DNA of 64,000 bases from Enterococcus sp. 9D6_DIV0238 (lineage in GTDB: Bacteria > Bacillota > Bacilli > Lactobacillales > Enterococcaceae): assembly GCF_002174455.2 (NCBI RefSeq), contig NZ_CP147246.1, positions 1,143,501 to 1,207,500 on the forward strand, in the 5' to 3' direction. A program made the position numbers and the translations under genes. How positions within the stretch are numbered: position 1 is the first letter of the stretch; each line of letters begins with the position of its first letter. Shown one piece after another: positions 44,091-54,867 of this stretch. The notes below the pieces were generated by a model. It searched no databases, was not told the origin of the DNA, and saw nothing but the letters and a program-made list of their open reading frames with translations.

Positions 44091-44831
44091 TCACCTTTCT
44101 GAATTTGGATCTTCAAACTTCTTCATTACATCAAATGGGACTTGATGTGCTACTGCTATTGTATCAGGTGTAACAAGACAATTGTAAGCAATGACGCTTA
44201 ACCCTTGTGTTTGCCCTAATAAAATCATTTTCGCTAATGCCGGCTGCATCATTGTATGGATCGTTGCTTCCTGAATGTTTTGAAACTGAACAACAAACAA
44301 AACATAACTTTGATACCCTTCTTTAAGTGCTTCGATCAGCTCTGTCACATGCTTTAGGCCACGGAGCGTCGGTGCATCAGGAAATGCACCGATTTTTTGA
44401 TTTTCTAGCGTCATTCCTTTGACCTCAACAAACGCTTGATTGCCTGTATCTGTCTCTACTAGTATATCAAACTGTGAATGAGCGAAACGTTTTTCTCTCT
44501 TGATAGACGTGATCTTTCCTTTAAGTCCAGGCAAAACAATCGTACCGTCTAAAATTGCTTGACTTGCTAAAGCATTAGGAATCTGACTATCGATATTGAA
44601 CCAAGCATCCTGTTTTTTTACTGCGATCAGATCGTACGCTGTTTTTCTTTTTGGCGACGGTTGATAAGATAAGGCAACTTCCACCTCTGGATAGAACAAT
44701 TCCTTACATCGACCAGTGTTTTTCACATGAACAGTCACGATTTCACCAGTTGCCTGAATCCTGCAGGTGGCAATGAAACGATTTGGTCTATCTATAAAAT
44801 GTGCTAAATGCACGTTTGGATATGTGATCAT
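44091..44831 (-). CDS. sfsA: SfsA family nuclease-like protein
   Basis: 246 residues. Typical SfsA segments: FIDRPNRFIATC near the N-terminus, HVKNTGRCKEL, DSQIPNALA and FVEVKGMTLE, the last carrying the nuclease-like E-V-K motif. First described as sugar fermentation stimulation protein; related to PD-(D/E)XK nucleases. GAGAGGG ribosome site. Likely starts a two-gene unit with the oxidoreductase. Confidence 0.93.
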   Translation of the reverse strand: MITYPNVHLAHFIDRPNRFIATCRIQATGEIVTVHVKNTGRCKELFYPEVEVALSYQPSPKRKTAYDLIAVKKQDAWFNIDSQIPNALASQAILDGTIVLPGLKGKITSIKREKRFAHSQFDILVETDTGNQAFVEVKGMTLENQKIGAFPDAPTLRGLKHVTELIEALKEGYQSYVLFVVQFQNIQEATIHTMMQPALAKMILLGQTQGLSVIAYNCLVTPDTIAVAHQVPFDVMKKFEDPNSER

Positions 44832-45001
44832 TGTAACACCCTCTCATCAAAACAATACCATATTTCGACTGAAAAATCATTGTCAAACTTTTCATTCAAT
44901 TTTATGTGCCATGCGTTCATTAAGTTTTTTTATAGGAAAAGATTTTCCAATAGTCGGTTCTTGTGTTTCATGCTATGATTGAACTAGAGGGGATTGATAG
45001 T

Positions 45002-45376
45002 ATGAAAAAACACTGGTCATTATTTTTAGGCGCATCACTTATTACTGGAATCGCCGGCTCGTTGTTTTTGAAAAAGCAACAAGAAAAACAACAAACAGGT
45101 ACTAGTATTCCTAATTTATATAAAAGTTATATCGGTAAATGGTGGTTCGTCAATAAACAAAAAGCAACACAGCATACGTTAAGTATCGAAGAGGACTTAC
45201 AAATCAGCATCGATGGAAAACATCTCGATCATAGCTTGATCGAATTAACAAGTAAGCGCTTAGTTGTGCAAGATGAATATGGGTATCATTTGATCGTCCA
45301 ATGTATCAATGATGAACCTGTATCTTTGTATGATGAAGCGGATGATGCGACATATGTTTTAGAAGCGGTGTCTTAG
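45002..45376 (+). CDS. Small membrane-anchored protein (DUF4828-like)
   Basis: 124 residues from the ATG at 45002 (GAGGGG upstream). One N-terminal hydrophobic helix (LFLGASLITGIAGSLF) is followed by a basic stretch and a beta-rich domain (YIGKWWFVNKQ, HTLSIEEDLQISIDG, YHLIVQC). It resembles the DUF4828 family of Lactobacillales, function unknown. An extended -10 (TGCTATGAT) lies upstream. Divergent from sfsA. Confidence 0.75.
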   Translation: MKKHWSLFLGASLITGIAGSLFLKKQQEKQQTGTSIPNLYKSYIGKWWFVNKQKATQHTLSIEEDLQISIDGKHLDHSLIELTSKRLVVQDEYGYHLIVQCINDEPVSLYDEADDATYVLEAVS

Positions 45377-45428
45377 GAGTATATCAAATAGGCTTAACAT
45401 AGTCTTTTGCTTAAAGCTACTTTGACAG

Positions 45429-45481
45429 AAAAAGCCCTATAAAAGTTGTCATTTTAACGTACAACTTTTATAGGGCTTTTT
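45429..45481. terminator. Bidirectional terminator
   Basis: AAAAAGCCCTATAAAAGTTGT pairs perfectly with its complement across an 11-base loop and has A/T runs on both sides. It ends the DUF4828-like gene. Confidence 0.93.
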
Positions 45482-45606
45482 ATTGTTCGCTGAAAAATAA
45501 AAGACTAAAATAGAAAAAAGAACTTTCGGTAAGTCATTTCTATTTCAGCCTCTATTACTTCCCTACTTGTTATCACTGCTTCAAAAGAGGTAATTGGCTG
45601 ATTGTC

Positions 45607-46488
45607 CTATCCCTTTTTCTCCACGATCACGCAAATTGTTTCACTTTGTTCCGTATATTCATTTCCACAAACATCAGCATAATAAGCAGTAATTTCAAAA
45701 GAAGCGCCTTCTAATTCACTTATTATTTTGTGTAAATCAAAATATTGATGCCAAATATTAAAATTTTCGACCGTGTCATCTTCTTTCAACAGGATCGTCT
45801 GTTCTAAAGTAATGCCATGATCATATCGTTTGTTTCTTGATATCACCGCGTGTTTTCCAGTTGACCAAAAACTATCACTCTCATAAAGTTTCCAGCTATT
45901 TTCAGACTGAAAATCAGTTAGTTTCTGTAATGAAAAAACATCTAAAACCAACTTTCCGCCCTTTTTCAAAGACGCGTGGATATTCTTGAGCAATAATTTT
46001 CGATCCTCAGAAGATAAGGCGCCGTAATCACAATAAATGAGCAGAGCCAAATCATATTGATCCTGTTCTTTCCATGAAAGATAACTTTCACAGCGATAAT
46101 CTATAGCTAAATCCTGCTCGTTAGCAACTGACCTTGCATAATCAATTGAATTTTTGGAAAAATCAATAGCAGTGACTTCGTATCCTTTTTTTGCTAGGCG
46201 TTCTGCATAGAGCCCTGGACCGCAACCTAAATCGATCACTTTTTTAAAATCAACAGTCGGAACAACTTCATTTAGCCAATCAACTGATCGGTCGATCACT
46301 GAAAGCTTTCTACTTGCACCATCATTCGTCTGATCTAAGTGCGCTTTCAATAGCTGCTTAGAAATATAGGGATCTAGCCAAAATTCCCGTTCACTTTTTT
46401 CATATTGTTTAGGTTCATTAAAATAATGAATTATTTGCTTTACTGGCATTAGTACTGCACTCTTTTCATCTTTTTTTATAGCATACAC
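45607..46488 (-). CDS. Class I SAM-dependent methyltransferase
   Basis: 293 residues if the ATG at 46488 is used. The ATG at 46449 (MPVKQIIHYFNEP) has a slightly better ribosome site and may be the real start. Motif I is VIDLGCGPGLYAERL and motif II region AIDFSKNSIDYA, with a C-terminal beta-rich extension. Substrate unknown. It begins 31 bases after hisE on the same strand, so it may be read through from the his operon. Confidence 0.85.
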   Translation of the reverse strand: MYAIKKDEKSAVLMPVKQIIHYFNEPKQYEKSEREFWLDPYISKQLLKAHLDQTNDGASRKLSVIDRSVDWLNEVVPTVDFKKVIDLGCGPGLYAERLAKKGYEVTAIDFSKNSIDYARSVANEQDLAIDYRCESYLSWKEQDQYDLALLIYCDYGALSSEDRKLLLKNIHASLKKGGKLVLDVFSLQKLTDFQSENSWKLYESDSFWSTGKHAVISRNKRYDHGITLEQTILLKEDDTVENFNIWHQYFDLHKIISELEGASFEITAYYADVCGNEYTEQSETICVIVEKKG

Positions 46489-46519
46489 TCAAAAAATTCT
46501 GCTATCTGAATAATTATTC

Positions 46520-46834
46520 TTAAAGCCTGTCGATCGGTTTTCTCTCTTCGGTCTTGCTTAACTGACCCTCTCGGCTTTTTAATTCTTGTTCAATGGCTTT
46601 TAAAGGAATTTCCTTTTCTGCCAGTAAGACTAACATGTGATAAATCAAGTCTGAGGTTTCTGCAACTAATTCTGCTTGATCATTTTTTGCTGCAATGACT
46701 ACCTCAGTTGCTTCTTCTCCGACTTTTTTAAGAATCTTATCTAGACCTTGATCAAATAAATAATTTGTATATGAGCCGGTTTTTGGTTCTTTTTTCCGTA
46801 ATAGAATTTCTTCATATAATTGTTCGATCATCAT
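46520..46834 (-). CDS. hisE: Phosphoribosyl-ATP pyrophosphatase
   Basis: 104 residues, all-alpha NTP pyrophosphohydrolase fold with the metal-binding GEEATEVVIAAKN and ETSDLIYHMLVL helices. Hydrolyses phosphoribosyl-ATP to the AMP form, histidine step 2. Separate from hisI here, as usual in Firmicutes that do not fuse them. Two tandem ATGs; AAAGGAG supports either. Last his gene. Confidence 0.94.
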   Translation of the reverse strand: MMIEQLYEEILLRKKEPKTGSYTNYLFDQGLDKILKKVGEEATEVVIAAKNDQAELVAETSDLIYHMLVLLAEKEIPLKAIEQELKSREGQLSKTEERKPIDRL

Positions 46835-46844
46835 TATGCTCCTT

Positions 46845-47150
46845 TCAAATAATTACATTATAAAAACAGCTATGAGCACCTGTATGACAAGTAGGTCCCG
46901 TCTGTTCTACAGTGATCAGTAATGTATCTTGATCGCAATCCAGTACAATTTCTTTGACCTTTTGCTGATTTCCGCTTGTTTCGCCTTTGTTCCAGAGCTT
47001 TTGCCGCGAACGAGAATAAAACCAAGTCTTTTTTGTCTCCAGCGTTTTTTGATAGCTCTCTTCATTCATATATGCCAGCATCAACACATCTTTGCTGCTT
47101 TCTTCTACAATGATCGCTGGTACTAATCCTTTAGAAAAATCTGGCTTCAT
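46845..47150 (-). CDS. hisI: Phosphoribosyl-AMP cyclohydrolase
   Basis: 101 residues. [16 protein letters not shown] and the zinc/magnesium region [17 protein letters not shown] are diagnostic. Opens the adenine ring of PR-AMP, histidine step 3. Overlaps the hisF stop by four bases and is followed 10 bases later by hisE. Confidence 0.95.
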   Translation of the reverse strand: MKPDFSKGLVPAIIVEESSKDVLMLAYMNEESYQKTLETKKTWFYSRSRQKLWNKGETSGNQQKVKEIVLDCDQDTLLITVEQTGPTCHTGAHSCFYNVII

Positions 47151-47902
47151 CGGCGCACCTCCACTCCATTGTCTCTTAGTGTTTCTTTCAAGATTGGTAT
47201 TTTGACCTCTCCATAATGAAAAATACTTGCAGCTAACGCTGCTGAAACCGTCGTCTCTTTAAAGACTTCTACAATATCTTCAGCATCTCCACAACCGCCA
47301 GAAGCGATGACAGGAACATTGACCGCTGCACAAATCACTTGATTTAAAGCAAGATCATATCCTTTTTTAGTACCATCGGCATCCATACTTGTCAATAAAA
47401 TTTCTCCAGCACCTAAAGCAACTGCCTCTTTAGCCCATTCTACTGCATCCAACCCAGTATCTTCACGACCGCCCTTTACAAAAACATGCCAGGAATCACC
47501 TGTTTTTTTCGCATCGATCGCCACTACGATGCATTGGGAACCGAATTTTTCAGCACCTTCTTGAATCAAAGCAGGTCGACTGATAGCTGCCGAATTAAGA
47601 GATATTTTATCTGCACCTGCTTGTAGCAACTGTTTCATGTCTGAAACAGAACGAATACCTCCGCCTACTGTCAAAGGAATAAACACTTCCGCTGCTGTTC
47701 TTTCAACAACCTCGACCATTGTTTTTCGTTCATCACTGGTCGCTGTAATATCCAAAAAAACAAGTTCATCTGCCCCTTGTTCGTTGTATGCTCTCGCAAT
47801 ATCAACAGGATCGCCCACATCCTTAAGATCTACAAAATTGATCCCTTTTACGACACGCCCTTCAGTCACATCCAAGCAAGGTATGATTCGTTTAGTCAGC
47901 AC
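47147..47902 (-). CDS. hisF: Imidazole glycerol phosphate synthase, cyclase subunit
   Basis: 251-residue TIM barrel. [15 protein letters not shown] carries the catalytic Asp, and [15 protein letters not shown] the second. Works with HisH to form imidazole glycerol phosphate and AICAR. Overlaps hisA by 11 bases and hisI by 4, showing coupled translation. Confidence 0.96.
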   Translation of the reverse strand: MLTKRIIPCLDVTEGRVVKGINFVDLKDVGDPVDIARAYNEQGADELVFLDITATSDERKTMVEVVERTAAEVFIPLTVGGGIRSVSDMKQLLQAGADKISLNSAAISRPALIQEGAEKFGSQCIVVAIDAKKTGDSWHVFVKGGREDTGLDAVEWAKEAVALGAGEILLTSMDADGTKKGYDLALNQVICAAVNVPVIASGGCGDAEDIVEVFKETTVSAALAASIFHYGEVKIPILKETLRDNGVEVRR

Positions 47903-48620
47903 TATTTTCCACCTCCAGCATGTCTGCTAATGTGATCGCCCCATTATAGAAAGCCTTCCCTACGATCGCCCCATAAAGGTCCAACTCTGCTAAATCAGTC
48001 AAATCTTTTTTACAACTAACACCGCCGGAAGCAATAAGCTTCATCTGCGGCACTACTTTTTTTAGTTCTTGGTAGTGTTCGATCGTTGGTCCTGTCAAGG
48101 TGCCATCTTTTGCGATGTCGGTGTAAATGATCGTCTGGACACCGATTGCAGCCATTTCTTTCGCTAATTGTAAATAGTCTGTTTCACTGACATCCAGCCA
48201 GCCGCTGACTGCAACTCGTCCTTCTTTCGCATCGATCCCTACTGCAATTTTATCGCCATACTTTTCAACCGCTGATTTGACTAAGCCTGGATCAGTCAAT
48301 GCAGCAGATCCGATGATCATTCGATCGATCCCTAGCGCTGCATATTCATCGATTTGCTGTAATGTCCGAATACCTCCACCAACTTCAATTTTGATCCCTG
48401 TGCTTTCTTTCATTTGCTGAATCAATGAAGCATTTGCTGCCTGTCCCAATAATGCCCCGTCCAAATCCACGACGTGGATCATCTGGATACCAGCCTTGTG
48501 AAATTCATTGACTTGAGCTAATGGGTCTTCATTTACGATCGTTTTCTTTGAAAAATCTCCCTGGACTAACCGAACTGCTTTTCCTTCACGAATATCAATC
48601 GCTGGTAATACGTGCATCAA
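47892..48620 (-). CDS. hisA: ProFAR isomerase
   Basis: 242-residue TIM barrel. [18 protein letters not shown] holds the general base Asp, and [13 protein letters not shown] the acid. Amadori rearrangement, histidine step 4. Overlaps hisH by 26 bases and hisF by 11. Confidence 0.96.
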   Translation of the reverse strand: MMHVLPAIDIREGKAVRLVQGDFSKKTIVNEDPLAQVNEFHKAGIQMIHVVDLDGALLGQAANASLIQQMKESTGIKIEVGGGIRTLQQIDEYAALGIDRMIIGSAALTDPGLVKSAVEKYGDKIAVGIDAKEGRVAVSGWLDVSETDYLQLAKEMAAIGVQTIIYTDIAKDGTLTGPTIEHYQELKKVVPQMKLIASGGVSCKKDLTDLAELDLYGAIVGKAFYNGAITLADMLEVENSAD

Positions 48621-49221
48621 TAATAACCTCCTTAAACCCTTGTAAAATGGTCAATCCTTCATCGCTACTTTTTTCTGGATGAAACTGTGTGCCAAAAATA
48701 TTTCCTTTTGAAATCATCGCAGGTACTTTGATCGAGTATTGTACAAATGCATCGATGACATCCGGTTCACAATCAGCATAATAAGAGTGAACAAAATAAA
48801 CATATTTTCCATGTACTTCTTTTGTGAGTGGTGTGTCATTTGTCACGACCAATTCATTCCATCCCATATGCGGAACCGGCATTGTAGGATCTTCCGGCAA
48901 TCGCTCACAGATTCCTTCGATCAATCCTAAGCCTTCTGTAAACCCATTTTCCATACTGCCCTCCAATAATAGCTGCATCCCTAAGCATACGCCTAATATT
49001 GGTGTTCCTCGCTGAGCTGCTTCTTTGATCACTTCTACTAATCCGCGTTGTGTTAATTCTTTCATCGCTAAAGAAAAAGCACCCACACCAGGTAAAATCA
49101 GTCCTTCTGCAGCTAAAATTTCTTGTGGATCTGCAGAAATTTTATTTTCAAGTCCTACGTGATTTAAGGCTTTTTGAACATTTCGTGTATTTCCTGTATC
49201 GTAATCAATGATAATGATCAT
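48595..49221 (-). CDS. hisH: Imidazole glycerol phosphate synthase, glutaminase subunit
   Basis: 208-residue class I glutamine amidotransferase. The nucleophile Cys is in GVCLGMQLL, and the His/Glu pair in GTQFHPEKS. Supplies ammonia to HisF. Start directly follows the hisB stop. Confidence 0.96.
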   Translation of the reverse strand: MIIIIDYDTGNTRNVQKALNHVGLENKISADPQEILAAEGLILPGVGAFSLAMKELTQRGLVEVIKEAAQRGTPILGVCLGMQLLLEGSMENGFTEGLGLIEGICERLPEDPTMPVPHMGWNELVVTNDTPLTKEVHGKYVYFVHSYYADCEPDVIDAFVQYSIKVPAMISKGNIFGTQFHPEKSSDEGLTILQGFKEVIIDARITSD

Positions 49222-49806
49222 CTACAAAATTCCTTTCGTGGAGTTGACTCCCTTGATCTCCGGATTTTCTGTTATCGCTTCTCGTAATGCGCGACCCGTT
49301 GCTTTGAACAATGCTTCGATCTTATGGTGTGTATTTTTTCCATGTAAAATTTTTAAATGTAGATTCATTTGTGTATTGAAAGCCAGCGCTTGGAAAAATT
49401 CTTCAGTCAATTCTGTATCGAATGTGCCTAATTTAGGATTATCAAAGTCTGCATCAAATACTAAAAATGAACGGCCGCTCAAATCCAGTGAAGCCATTCC
49501 CAATGTTTCGTCCATCGGTACAAAGCTTGTTCCATAACGGTTTATTCCTCTTTTATCTCCTAACGCATCCTTTATACACTGACCCAAAACAATTCCTACA
49601 TCTTCTACCGTATGATGGCTGTCTACCTCCAAATCGCCATTCACGTTAACTTCTAAAGAGATCCTACTGTGACGAGCAAACAATGTCAGCATATGATCGA
49701 AAAAGCCAACACCCGTTTGAATATTTACAGGTTCTTGCTGATCCAAATTCAACCTTAATTCGATCTTCGTTTCTGCAGTGCTTCTGTTTAATGCTGCTGT
49801 TCTCAT
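49222..49806 (-). CDS. hisB: Imidazoleglycerol-phosphate dehydratase
   Basis: 194 residues, dehydratase only, without the phosphatase domain found in enterobacterial HisB. Metal-binding motifs [21 protein letters not shown] and HVKALFEA-like [12 protein letters not shown]. Histidine step 6. Histidinol phosphatase must therefore come from a gene elsewhere. Confidence 0.96.
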   Translation of the reverse strand: MRTAALNRSTAETKIELRLNLDQQEPVNIQTGVGFFDHMLTLFARHSRISLEVNVNGDLEVDSHHTVEDVGIVLGQCIKDALGDKRGINRYGTSFVPMDETLGMASLDLSGRSFLVFDADFDNPKLGTFDTELTEEFFQALAFNTQMNLHLKILHGKNTHHKIEALFKATGRALREAITENPEIKGVNSTKGIL

Positions 49807-49824
49807 ATTCTTTCCTCCTTACCT

Positions 49825-51111
49825 TTATTCAAAACGATAATCAACGGCGCGAGCATGGGCTTCCAGTCCTTCTTTTCTAGCTAAAATAGCCACCGCATCT
49901 TTCGCATCTGCTAATGCCTCTTTTGTATAGTATGTCACCTGACTGTATTTTACGAAGTCATAAACCCCTAACGGTGAATAAAATTTTGCCGTACCGCTTG
50001 TTGGCAACACATGATTTGTACCAGAAAAATAGTCACCCACGGGTTCACAGGCATAGGCACCTAAAAAGATGGAGCCGGCATTTTTTATTTCATGTAAGTA
50101 GCTCATCGGATCAGGAAGCTGAACTTCCAAATGCTCTGGAGCGATCTCATTCATGACAGTAAACATTGCTTCGATTGTAGGAACGATAATAATTTGACCC
50201 TTATTTTCAATAGATTGCTCGGCAATTTTTCTACGTGGTAATGTTTGTAATTGTTTATACACTTCTTTTTCTACCTGATCTGCCAATCGTTCAGAAGTCG
50301 TCACCAAGATCGCTCTCGCTAAGACATCGTGTTCTGCTTGAGAAAGTAGATCTGCTGCTATATACACTGGATTTGCTGTTTCATCTGCTAAAATTCCGAT
50401 TTCTGAAGGCCCCGCGATCATATCGATACCGACTAAGCCAAACACTTGCTTTTTAGCAGTGGCTACGTAAATATTTCCAGGTCCAACGATTTTATCCACT
50501 TTCGAAATACTCTCCGTGCCATAAGCTAGTGCAGCTACGGCTTGTGCGCCGCCCACTTGAAACACTCGGTCAACCCCTGCAATTTTTGCTGCTGCCAAAA
50601 TCACATCAGGAATCCCTGAACTGGTCGGAGGTGTGACCATGATGATTTCCTTTACTCCTGCGATCTTTGCCGGCAAGACATTCATCAATACAGAAGAAGG
50701 ATATGCTGCTGTCCCGCCAGGCACATACACCCCTACCCGTTCTAGAGGTAAAACTAATTGTCCGCGTATCACACCTGACTTTTCACTGTCCATAAAATTA
50801 GACTGCTTTTGCTTTTCATGGTAACTGATGATATTTTCTTTAGCCTTTTTTAAGCTGTCGATCACTTCTTTTTCTACACGAATATAGCCTTGTTCGATCG
50901 TATCCTTACTAACCTCCAGCTCCGTTAGTTCGACGTGGTCGAATTGGCTGGAATAACGTCTAAGTGCCTGATCCCCATATTGTGCAACTTCTTTAATGAT
51001 TGTTTCAACTTGTACTTCTACATCCAGTGTATCATTTTGCACTTGCGTATGTTCACGTTGCAGTGCTGTTAAAATTTCAGATGCTTCTCCTTTTAATCTT
51101 TTCATCCTCAT
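49825..51111 (-). CDS. hisD: Histidinol dehydrogenase
   Basis: 428 residues as drawn; the ATG at 51105 (MKRLKGEAS) has better spacing from AGGAG and may be the true start. [28 protein letters not shown] and [11 protein letters not shown] are typical, and the zinc site includes [12 protein letters not shown]. Two-step oxidation of histidinol to histidine. Overlaps hisG by four bases. Confidence 0.96.
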   Translation of the reverse strand: MRMKRLKGEASEILTALQREHTQVQNDTLDVEVQVETIIKEVAQYGDQALRRYSSQFDHVELTELEVSKDTIEQGYIRVEKEVIDSLKKAKENIISYHEKQKQSNFMDSEKSGVIRGQLVLPLERVGVYVPGGTAAYPSSVLMNVLPAKIAGVKEIIMVTPPTSSGIPDVILAAAKIAGVDRVFQVGGAQAVAALAYGTESISKVDKIVGPGNIYVATAKKQVFGLVGIDMIAGPSEIGILADETANPVYIAADLLSQAEHDVLARAILVTTSERLADQVEKEVYKQLQTLPRRKIAEQSIENKGQIIIVPTIEAMFTVMNEIAPEHLEVQLPDPMSYLHEIKNAGSIFLGAYACEPVGDYFSGTNHVLPTSGTAKFYSPLGVYDFVKYSQVTYYTKEALADAKDAVAILARKEGLEAHARAVDYRFE

Positions 51112-51752
51112 CGCTCCTCTCTTTCAATAACCGTTTCCAGCTCTGCAAATAATTGAAAAATTGCTTGACGTTTTCGTTTTAACTTCGCCTTATTGACGAT
51201 CACACGTGCAGAAACAGGACAAATATCTTCAAAAATTTCCAATCCATTTTCCTTTAGGGTTGTTCCTGTTTCAACGATATCAACGATTGCATCTGATAAT
51301 CCTAAAACAGGCGCGATTTCGACAGAGCCTTCGATCTTGATGATTTCTACGTCTTCGCCCTTCGCTCGAAAATGTTCAGAAGCAACAGTGGGATATTTTG
51401 TAGCGATCCGTTTTCTTTTATAATCATTCGGCTGATAGTCTGGTATCGAAGCGACTGAAAATTTGCACTTTCCGATCCCAAGATCCAGCATTTCATAATA
51501 ACCAAAGGGATTTTCCAGCAAAACGTCTTTCCCGACGATCCCAATATCTGCCACACCATGACGAACATAGGTCGTCACGTCCGCTGCCTTCACTAATAAA
51601 AAAGTAAAGCGTCGATCAGGACTGTCGAAAATCAATTTCCGTTGTTTGTCCATCATAAATGAAATATCGATCCCCGCTTTTTCAAAAAGTGCCAGCGTTT
51701 GCTTCTCTAATCGTCCTTTGGTCAGGGCAATCGTTAGTTTAGTCATATTCAT
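51108..51752 (-). CDS. hisG: ATP phosphoribosyltransferase, short form
   Basis: 214 residues, the short form that lacks the regulatory C-terminal domain and needs His[20 protein letters not shown] at the N-terminus and [16 protein letters not shown] (PRPP loop) are diagnostic. First committed, feedback-controlled step. Overlaps the hisZ stop by 14 bases, in keeping with the stoichiometric HisG-HisZ complex. Confidence 0.96.
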   Translation of the reverse strand: MNMTKLTIALTKGRLEKQTLALFEKAGIDISFMMDKQRKLIFDSPDRRFTFLLVKAADVTTYVRHGVADIGIVGKDVLLENPFGYYEMLDLGIGKCKFSVASIPDYQPNDYKRKRIATKYPTVASEHFRAKGEDVEIIKIEGSVEIAPVLGLSDAIVDIVETGTTLKENGLEIFEDICPVSARVIVNKAKLKRKRQAIFQLFAELETVIEREER

Positions 51753-52932
51753 TCACCGCCTTTTTCGTCTGGATTCCCTGTTCATTGATTTCAATGATTT
51801 GCTTATAGTGCCATTTTTTCCCGTAGTTCAGTGCTTCTTCCAACGAGTCAAATAGAGATAATTGATACCCCGTATTTTCTTTGACTAAAGCCTCTGCTTG
51901 CGGCAAGGAAGCTAGTGAACTATGAACTAATGTTGTTGGTCGATTCAAAGCAGCCAGTTCTCCGCATTGATACTGGATGGCTACTAAAATATCTAAATTG
52001 ATACCCAAACCAACAGCCGGAATCATCTTCGAGCCAAATTGTTCAGCTAAATGATCATAACGACCGCCCCGTAAAAAGATATCTGCTGCAAGGTCTGCAT
52101 AGCCACTGAATAAAACACCTGTATAATAATCCATCAATGCCACATGACCTAAATCAAGCGTCAATGACAAGTCTGGATATTGTCTGTTCATCACTGTTGT
52201 CAATTCTTCCAATTCCCCGATCACCTGCATGATCTCTGATTCCTTTGGCAGTATCGTTCTTGCTTTTTCTATAACTTCTGTTGCTTCCCCAAACAATTCC
52301 GGGATAGCACGGATAAACGCATCTAGTTTACTTGGATGTTTTGCCGTGAATCGTGATAGATCAGTCAAATTTTTATTTTCAAAACAGCTTTGTAAGTCAC
52401 TTTTTTCTTTTGCGTTTAAATTTAATGACGAAACGATCAAACGAAAAATTTGGGCATGCCCTAACTCGATGTGAAAGTTGGGAATAGCCAATGTATTTAA
52501 AATGTCTACTGCACAAGCCAAACACTCCACTTCTGCTTTCAACGAAGAATAACCGATCAATTCGATGCCCGCTTGTGTCAGCTCATTTTGTTCTCCTAAC
52601 ATTTCATCATTCGCTCTAAAAATTTTTCCGCTGTACGATAATTTCAATGGCGGCTGGATCCCAGCTGTAGCAATTACCCGACCGATCGGCTTAGTCATGT
52701 CAGGACGTAAAACTAACAATCGTCCATTTTTATCAAAAAAGCGGTAGCAGTCCTGCAGATTGCTGTCTTTATTCAAAAAAACTTCCTCAAACTCGATGAT
52801 CGGTGTATCTACCCGTTGATAACCTCTATGTGTCACAACATCATTGACTTTTTTTTCTAATTGATAAGCACCATTAGCTTCTCGAAATAATTTATCTCTC
52901 GTTCCTGATGGTAAACTGCGGTTCCATTTCAT
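51739..52932 (-). CDS. hisZ: ATP phosphoribosyltransferase regulatory subunit
   Basis: 397 residues, a histidyl-tRNA synthetase paralogue: [27 protein letters not shown] (class II motif 2 region) and [15 protein letters not shown], without the anticodon-binding domain order of HisS. It activates and feedback-regulates HisG. First gene of the operon, just after the T-box leader terminator. Confidence 0.94.
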   Translation of the reverse strand: MKWNRSLPSGTRDKLFREANGAYQLEKKVNDVVTHRGYQRVDTPIIEFEEVFLNKDSNLQDCYRFFDKNGRLLVLRPDMTKPIGRVIATAGIQPPLKLSYSGKIFRANDEMLGEQNELTQAGIELIGYSSLKAEVECLACAVDILNTLAIPNFHIELGHAQIFRLIVSSLNLNAKEKSDLQSCFENKNLTDLSRFTAKHPSKLDAFIRAIPELFGEATEVIEKARTILPKESEIMQVIGELEELTTVMNRQYPDLSLTLDLGHVALMDYYTGVLFSGYADLAADIFLRGGRYDHLAEQFGSKMIPAVGLGINLDILVAIQYQCGELAALNRPTTLVHSSLASLPQAEALVKENTGYQLSLFDSLEEALNYGKKWHYKQIIEINEQGIQTKKAVNEYD

Positions 52933-53267
52933 TTTTTTCCCTCCTCAAAAGCTGTTTGTTAAATAAAAAAATCGTCCCCTTGGCAAATAAGCCAAGAGGA
53001 CGAGAAATTTTCACGTGGTCCCACCTCAGATTCGTCTTTATCTCACGACAAAAACCTCTGTTAGTTCAATAACTAAAAAGCGATAACGGGCTCTCCGATT
53101 TTTCCTACTGATTCACAATAAATATCCGAATGATTTTTCAGAAAAACAACTGACAGGCGTGTTCAATGAGGAATCGCTATTTCCTTGCAGCATCCGGAAA
53201 CTCTCTGAAACGAATCGATTCATTTACTATTCTGATCACCGTTTTTTCATTTGATTCTCATATATTT
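52933..53267 (-). promoter_or_regulatory. Histidyl T-box leader of the his operon
   Basis: The minus-strand leader contains an AGTA-type bulge region, distal stem I sequences and a CAC codon (His) as specifier in GAACACGCC (53159-53161). The T-box sequence AGGTGGGACCACG is at about 53011-53023. The terminator CGTCC..GGACG stem (52973-53002) is followed by a T-rich run (52961-52970). Uncharged tRNA-His would stabilise the antiterminator and switch on his expression. Confidence 0.93.
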
Positions 53268-53273
53268 CTAAAC

Positions 53274-53302
53274 AATTTATCACGAATTTTGAATTTAGTC
53301 AA
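53274..53302 (-). promoter_or_regulatory. Promoter of the his operon
   Basis: TTGACT (53297-53302), 17-base spacer, TAAATT (53274-53279) on the minus strand, placing the transcript start just before the T-box. Confidence 0.75.
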
Positions 53303-53398
53303 TAGTTATTTTGGGAAAATACAACTTCGCACTACAGGAAATCTTTTTAGCAAACATATCAGGTATACTAAACTTATTCGTAATAAAGGAGTTTTTTT

Positions 53399-54733
53399 AT
53401 GACACCAGATATGTTGAATCACTTACTGAACGAGATCGAGGAACATCTGACTGTCGATCTGACAGCAGAAGAACTAGCAAAAAAGAGCGGTTACTCTGTT
53501 TACTATTTTTATCGACTATTCTCTTTGAATATAGGGAAATCTTTTTCAGCTTATCAATTAGATCGACGCTTAAAAAAAGTTCTTCAAGCTGCCCAACAAG
53601 GACAAACATTTTCATCTGCTTCTGCGTTGTATGGATTTGATACTTACGCTGGATTTTACAAAGCGTTTATAAAAGAATACGGCTGCTCTCCTAGAAAATA
53701 TTTAGCAATACATAAAAATGAAACAAAAAATACTGAACTCCTGGAGGTGACCTTTATGCGTTTAAGCACACGAGAAATAAAAGAACTACTAAAAAATTGG
53801 CCTATCGATCCAACTTTAAAAATAAACAATGTTTCTCCTGTTCAAAGCTTCAATCATCCCAAGAATGTCTGGGCAATTGGGGAAGAATACTTTTTGCATC
53901 AAACCACAGATCGAAGTGGTGAGCTTAAAAATATTGCCCTCGCAGAGGCTTTGCAAAAACAAAACTTTGCTTCTTCTTTGCCGATTCCTACAAGAAACGG
54001 GCAGTTGTTTATTGAAAACGATTCTTTGATCTTATTAAAAAAAGGGATTGATGGTACCGCTCTATCCCTCACAGATATCCTTTCATCGCGATCAAAACGA
54101 TATGCACTCGCTTATGGACAAGCAATCGCCCGACTTCACCAAGCATTTTTAGCGTTGGATACTCAAATTTTATGCGACTCCTCTGATTTATTTTCGTTAC
54201 TCAAAACTTGGGCTGTTCCTCACGTAAAAAAGCAAGCACAGCAATGGAATCTAGCTATTCCAAATGATTTTTTTGACAACTATCTTGTTGAGTTTGAACA
54301 GTTCCAAGGAAAGTTGCCGATTCAAATCATCCATCGCGATCCTAATTTCAGCAATATTCTATTCTTAGAAGAATCTGTCAACGGATTCATCGACTTTGAT
54401 TTATCTGAGAAAAATATTCGTTTATTTGATCCCTGTTATTGCGCCACAAGTATTCTAAGTCAAATGACTCCAAGTCAGTATGATGAATGGCCGTCAATTT
54501 TAGCCGCTATTTTGCAGGGGTACGATTTAGAATCACCTTTATCACAAGCTGAAAAATCAACGGGTTTCCATGTTGTTTGCGCTATTCAACTGATTTGTGT
54601 CGCCTATTTTGAAGATCAAGAAAACAAAGATGAGACGTTTAAACGCTTGGCAGCAGCTAATCGGAACATGTTGACATTTATCATCCATCAGCAAAAGTTG
54701 ATACAATCAATTTTTAAAGAAATCAGTCACTAA
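53399..54733 (+). CDS. AraC-type HTH fused to a phosphotransferase (APH-like) domain
   Basis: 444 residues. Residues ~5-105 are a two-helix-turn-helix AraC DNA-binding domain (LTAEELAKKSGYSVYYFYRLF, TYAGFYKAFIKEYGCSPRKYL). From about residue 150 there is an aminoglycoside phosphotransferase/choline-kinase fold with the catalytic HRDPNFSN near residue 312 and the metal-binding FIDFDLSE. The HTH is N-terminal, unusual for AraC proteins, and may let a small-molecule kinase act as sensor. Resistance is possible but unproven. AAAGGAG supports the start; a TATACT box lies at 53366-53371. Confidence 0.85.
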   Translation: MTPDMLNHLLNEIEEHLTVDLTAEELAKKSGYSVYYFYRLFSLNIGKSFSAYQLDRRLKKVLQAAQQGQTFSSASALYGFDTYAGFYKAFIKEYGCSPRKYLAIHKNETKNTELLEVTFMRLSTREIKELLKNWPIDPTLKINNVSPVQSFNHPKNVWAIGEEYFLHQTTDRSGELKNIALAEALQKQNFASSLPIPTRNGQLFIENDSLILLKKGIDGTALSLTDILSSRSKRYALAYGQAIARLHQAFLALDTQILCDSSDLFSLLKTWAVPHVKKQAQQWNLAIPNDFFDNYLVEFEQFQGKLPIQIIHRDPNFSNILFLEESVNGFIDFDLSEKNIRLFDPCYCATSILSQMTPSQYDEWPSILAAILQGYDLESPLSQAEKSTGFHVVCAIQLICVAYFEDQENKDETFKRLAAANRNMLTFIIHQQKLIQSIFKEISH

Positions 54734-54744
54734 ACAAACAAGGA

Positions 54745-54781
54745 GACCGAGACAAAACGAAGCATCAGTTTTGTTTCGGTC
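54745..54781 (+). terminator. Hairpin after the AraC-kinase gene (GACAAAAC family)
   Basis: GACCGAGACAAAAC pairs with GTTTTGTTTCGGTC around a nine-base loop, 12 bases after the stop. Same design as hairpins at 12228, 17423 and 26079. Confidence 0.7.
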
Positions 54782-54867
54782 TTCAAAGCCGAATAGATAG
54801 TCAGAAAAAAGGCGCCTTTTCGAAATAACCACTTTTTCTTATCTTCTTTGCTTATTCATTATTTTTG

